Source of the DNA: Larix sibirica
Lineage: Eukaryota > Streptophyta > Pinopsida > Pinales > Pinaceae
Direction: 5' to 3'
DNA: 10,877 bases
Assembly (NCBI GenBank): GCA_004151065.3
Contig: NWUY0300056044.1
Span: forward strand, 17,227-28,103
The translations under genes and the position numbers were made by a program. The notes below the pieces were generated by a model. It ran no database searches. It was not told the DNA's origin and saw only the letters and a list, made by a program, of their open reading frames with translations. Shown here piece after piece: positions 8,433 to 10,877 of this stretch (its first letter is position 1; each line of letters starts with the position of its first letter).

Positions 8433-8442
8433 TATTTATACA
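8433..8442 (-). promoter_or_regulatory. Isolated TATA box-like site
   Basis: The minus strand reads TATAAATAG in a CATG-flanked context, a perfect match to the plant TATA consensus. It points toward 8400 and lower. No open frame or repeat start is seen there, so it may be chance in A/T-rich DNA or a leftover promoter. Confidence 0.25.
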
Positions 8443-8981
8443 TGGGAATATAATCCATAGCTAGCTGGTATATCTCCTACTTATTGTCGGAACCACTTTC
8501 TTGTTCCATTCCCTCTTTCTTTGGAGGTAGTGTTATTAAAGCCAACATCATTTATAATTATTCTCTGCAAATTCTATTTGCACATGCTAAACATAGTGAA
8601 ATGCATTGATCATCTAAATTCCTTCAAGGTTAAGGAATCAAGTAGCTTATATGATTTTCCCTTTACCGGTTTGATCAAAAGTCCATACTAATACACTCCA
8701 GCATTCAATTTGTTGGTTGACAAGCGCCTCAGACTATCAAGCTCTTGCCAGTCAATTACGTTTCATGCCTACTCAATTACATAAAACTATACAATCATCA
8801 AGGTGCATTTGCTATACTTATTTATACCTATTTTTCCCATACTCTTTCTTCAAGGTTTAATACACCTGCTAGTCATGGACATTGATAATTTTTTGTCAAG
8901 TCAAGTACTATGTTTTACTAATTTTTTAAATAACCAAAAAGTACTTTCCAAGAATTGAATCTTCATTACAATTATCCTATC

Positions 8982-9181
8982 TAGTTATCTTTCCAATAGC
9001 TATATTGATTTAGCTCAATTCTTAGTTCAAGGTTATAAGTTACAACCTCCAAAATTCAAAACTTACCTACTTTCTCTTATGTAATTATCTTTCCAGCTAT
9101 ATTGATCTAGCTTAATTCTTAGTTTAGAGAACTATAAATTACAACCTCCAAAATTCACAACTTACCCACATTCTGCACTTA
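8982..9181 (+). repeat. 100 bp tandem repeat, two diverged units (copy B)
   Basis: Units start at 8982 (TAGTTATCTTTC) and 9082 (TAATTATCTTTC), matching the arrangement at 587-786. Each contains GAT(T/C)TAGCT(C/T)AATTCTTAG and a TACAACCTCCAAAATTCA block. Confidence 0.88.
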
Positions 9182-9309
9182 TGCTAGTGCAAATCAAGGT
9201 GGAAGAAAACTTTTGCATGTTACGGAGAAAACAGAGGGTGGAGAACATTTATATTGGCTCTTGAGAGTACTCCCACATTAGGGTTCGTGAAATTTCCTAA
9301 ATGAAAAGT

Positions 9310-9465
9310 ATTTCCTCTCGAGAGCTTGGATGGGGCTCTCATGGATCTGGAATATTAGGGAAATCTCTAAGGTAGAATAAAATAAGCATTTCCTCTCGAG
9401 AGCTTGGATGGGGCTCTCGTGGATCTGGAATATTAGGGAAATCCCTATGGTAGAATAAAATAAGA
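9310..9465 (+). repeat. 78 bp tandem duplication, private to copy B
   Basis: Units 9310-9387 and 9388-9465 both begin ATTTCCTCTCGAGAGCTTGG and end GGTAGAATAAAATAAG, differing at only a handful of bases (TCTAA against CCTAT; CTCATGG against CTCGTGG). Copy A has one unit from about 927, so this is younger than the 2.1 kb duplication. Confidence 0.95.
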
Positions 9466-9649
9466 GCTGGTCAATGTGTGATTTTCAATATATAAATATA
9501 TATGCAGACCACATGGAAAAGACACAACCAAATAAACACAAGGAAAAAGGAAGCCCAAAATGGTTCTTATTTACAAAATTGGAATTTTTGTAAGGGTAAA
9601 AAATAAGCTATAAAGTGACCTCGGCGTCGGCGTCAGTTGAAGAAGCCCG

Positions 9650-9737
9650 ATCTCCATACTTGCCAAACAAAACCAATAAATCCTAACTGGAAAATCTCCA
9701 AACTTGCCAAACACAACCATTAACTCCTAACTGTCAA
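9650..9737 (+). repeat. 44 bp tandem duplication, private to copy B
   Basis: ATCTCCA(T/A)ACTTGCCAAACA starts at 9650 and 9694, each unit ending near TCCTAACTG. Copy A has one unit at about 1179-1219. Just upstream GTCGGC is doubled near 9621-9634 where copy A has none. Confidence 0.9.
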
Positions 9738-9792
9738 CTCTAGCTTGATCTACCCACTCCTTAATATAATCATGAAGAGGCCCCAGAGTAAT

Positions 9793-10306
9793 TTATTACT
9801 TTCCGCATAGTGAAAACATTTCATCCTCAATGCTACCGAGGATGCCACATTGTTCCTTATCCATAGAATTGTACTCTACCGGATCCACAATAAAGTCGAT
9901 GAGCCATTTTCTTATTTCAGTCTCTTGGAACTTAGTGACCAGGGAAAACAAAGGTTTAGGTTTATTCACTACTAGTGGTGTTCAATTTTTCCTAGTCTAT
10001 CATCCTGCATGAGGGAAGGGCACTCTATACTGTTCATGGAGTCGATCGCTTTAAAGAATACTTGACTCCTCCTCTGCTTCAGTACATTGCATGCTGCAAT
10101 GAGCTCTTGCAATACATTAATCTTGCTATCCCATCCCCTCTTCTACTTCAGGAAGTTGTTTGAGGGGAGGTTCTCCTTCTGTATGTTATGACCATCCATG
10201 CCACTAATGTATCTATGTACGAAGCTTTCATTCAAATCGATGTCCTATGGGAGCTCAGTCAACAATATCCTGTAATTCAAAGAGAAATATCATCCTATCC
10301 ATAGAA
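9793..10306 (-). pseudogene. Unidentified coding-like segment downstream of the NLR remnant, copy B
   Basis: Minus-strand homologue of 1312-1754. Blocks are DIDLNESFVHRYISGMDGHN (the last part from an extra piece absent in copy A), KINVLQELIAACNVLKQRR, VFFKAIDSMNSIECPS and LMQDDRLGKIE, then stops. The last frame is uninterrupted from VNKPKPLFSLVTKF through EIRKWLIDFIVDPVEYNSMD to MFSLCGK and the same tandem stops (9793-9798). The TAG that breaks this frame in copy A is a glutamate codon here. A stop breaks the middle (after NNFLK). The protein family is not recognised. The preserved blocks and the CGK-stop end in both copies suggest the parent segment was coding. Confidence 0.55.
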
Positions 10307-10666
10307 TTTATTGCCACAGTTTTCTAGGCTCTTTGTAGGAGTATCATTATAATAGCTAATTACTATTCGTTCACAATTGTCCATCACTTTTTTCCCAAGT
10401 AACTTGTCTAGGTAACATTTCTTCTTTTCAGCAATATAGAGTGTAACTCATCCAGCTTTTGACTTGTTCTTACAAATAAACACTTATTCTTTTTCAGCAA
10501 TATAGAGTGCCATATTACGAACAATATCGTGAACTTTTATGTACTTCATATGTGTGCCAGCATGCTAAAACTAGCAGTGTTCTACTAATAGTGTTACATA
10601 CCTGCATCCTAAGTACATAAACTAGCATTTTTCTCTCCTATCCCAATCCCACCCCCAATCCACATT
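10307..10666 (-). pseudogene. NLR remnant, copy B (C-terminal end of NB-ARC only)
   Basis: Minus-strand sequence with a fragment of the winged-helix region at about 10640-10666 (MWIG matched as a broken TGTGGATTGGG), then YVTLLVEHC, then the MHD-like motif VHDIVRNMALYIAEKE with VHD at 10526-10534, followed by the LYIAEKKKC repeat and CERIVISYYND. Stops and frameshifts are frequent. RNBS-C, GLPL and RNBS-D, present in copy A, are missing because homology ends at 10666. No LRR follows. It is non-functional as it stands. Confidence 0.78.
10399..10508 (-). repeat. Tandem duplication inside the NLR remnant (copy B), first unit shortened
   Basis: Units 10399-10442 (44 bp) and 10443-10508 (66 bp) match 1844-1905 and 1906-1970. 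The first has lost about 20 bp containing AGCTTTTGACTTGTTCTTA. The doubling therefore existed before the 2.1 kb duplication. Confidence 0.82.
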
Positions 10667-10672
10667 TTCCAT

Positions 10673-10877
10673 TGTTGGATATATCACAATTAATGAGCTG
10701 GTAGCGTATCTATCTACACTGGCTCTGCTGGTTAGTTTGTCAGTCTGCAATGTCAGACAATCTGTAAGTTGTCAACCAATCCCGCACATGTCATGTAGTA
10801 TTTAAGAAGCCGTGTTTGTATTTCGCAGGCTCATAACTTCTTAGGTAGAAATTTATTTATGTGTTTAATGCAACCCT
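10673..10877 (+). mobile_element. Possible start of a long terminal repeat (LTR-like)
   Basis: Right where homology to copy A ends, the sequence starts TGTTGGATATATCACAATTA, the usual TG opening and TGTTGGA-type wording of plant Copia-like LTRs. About 100 bp on are CCAAT (10775-10779) and TATTTAAG (10799-10806), which would suit an LTR promoter. The window ends before any primer-binding site, coding domain or CA end could be seen, so this is a suggestion only. A plain duplication breakpoint is the alternative. Confidence 0.3.

Larger units (their letters stand above)
7602..8531. other. Pyrimidine-rich non-coding stretch up to copy B
   Basis: The plus strand is rich in C and T (many CTTC, TCATT, TTCC words) over several hundred bases, so both strands give only short fortuitous frames. 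No protein motif is seen. On the minus strand a textbook TATA box, TATAAATAG, occurs at about 8433-8442, but no gene follows in that direction. It ends immediately before the 2.1 kb duplicated segment. Confidence 0.5.
8532..10666 (+). repeat. Segmental duplication, copy B (direct repeat)
   Basis: Direct-repeat partner of 1-2134. The start is sharp: GTTATTAAAGCC follows unrelated sequence at 8531. Homology fades at 10666, where copy A continues with NLR sequence while copy B passes into unrelated DNA. Private changes are tandem duplications at 9310-9465 and 9650-9737, extra blocks near 10185-10220 and 10250-10305, and a shortened first unit at 10399-10442. Confidence 0.95.

Noticed and set aside
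8013-8464. Three plus-strand open frames (8013-8246, 8268-8453, 8270-8464)
   Set aside because: They are short, overlap each other in different frames and are made of pyrimidine-rich low-complexity sequence. One runs through the 32 bp tandem duplication.
1-10666. The two 2.1 kb copies as the two LTRs of one retrotransposon
   Set aside because: They contain NLR coding remnants, lack TG/CA ends and a primer-binding site next to copy A, and the interior has no gag-pol signal.

Overview
This window looks like an intergenic, repeat-filled stretch of a land-plant nuclear genome. The evidence is a strongly A/T-rich base composition, long gene-free tracts, scattered decayed duplications, plant-style splice signals, and remnants of a plant NLR (NB-ARC disease-resistance) gene. 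I find no intact protein-coding gene, no tRNA or rRNA, no CRISPR array and no bacterial-type operon. I could not identify the species.

The dominant structure is a direct duplication of about 2.1 kb. Copy A (1-2134) begins at or beyond the left window edge and copy B (8532-10666) lies near the right end, in the same orientation and about 8.5 kb apart. On the minus strand each copy carries the broken end of an NLR gene. Copy A continues past the shared segment, so its NLR remnant (1755-2530) shows the RNBS-C, GLPL-like, RNBS-D/winged-helix and MHD-like motifs in the correct order. Copy B (10307-10666) retains only the last piece, including the VHD (MHD-like) motif. Downstream of the MHD region, where an LRR domain is expected, both copies instead carry the same unidentified, charged, coding-like segment (1312-1754 and 9793-10306). 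The rest of each copy is A/T-rich and probably non-coding. Copy B's homology stops next to a TG-starting sequence that resembles the 5' end of a long terminal repeat (10673-10877).

Between the copies (2531-8531) is non-coding DNA with its own older repeat layers. These include a pair of about 95 bp repeats (3707-3801 and 7508-7601), a diverged pair of about 70 bp (3342-3412 and 3897-3963), a 74-nt perfect-armed inverted repeat (4126-4199), and a three-copy diverged module (5531-5891, about 6021-6215, 6583-7041). Two copies of that module share a GTAAGTAATT donor-like site. Short tandem duplications of 11 to 114 bp are unusually frequent throughout. Their presence in one or both 2.1 kb copies allows them to be ordered in time.

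The genes do not act together as a system. What the window best records is the history of an NLR locus: fusion or juxtaposition of an NLR with a foreign tail, internal tandem duplication, segmental duplication, then independent decay of the two copies.
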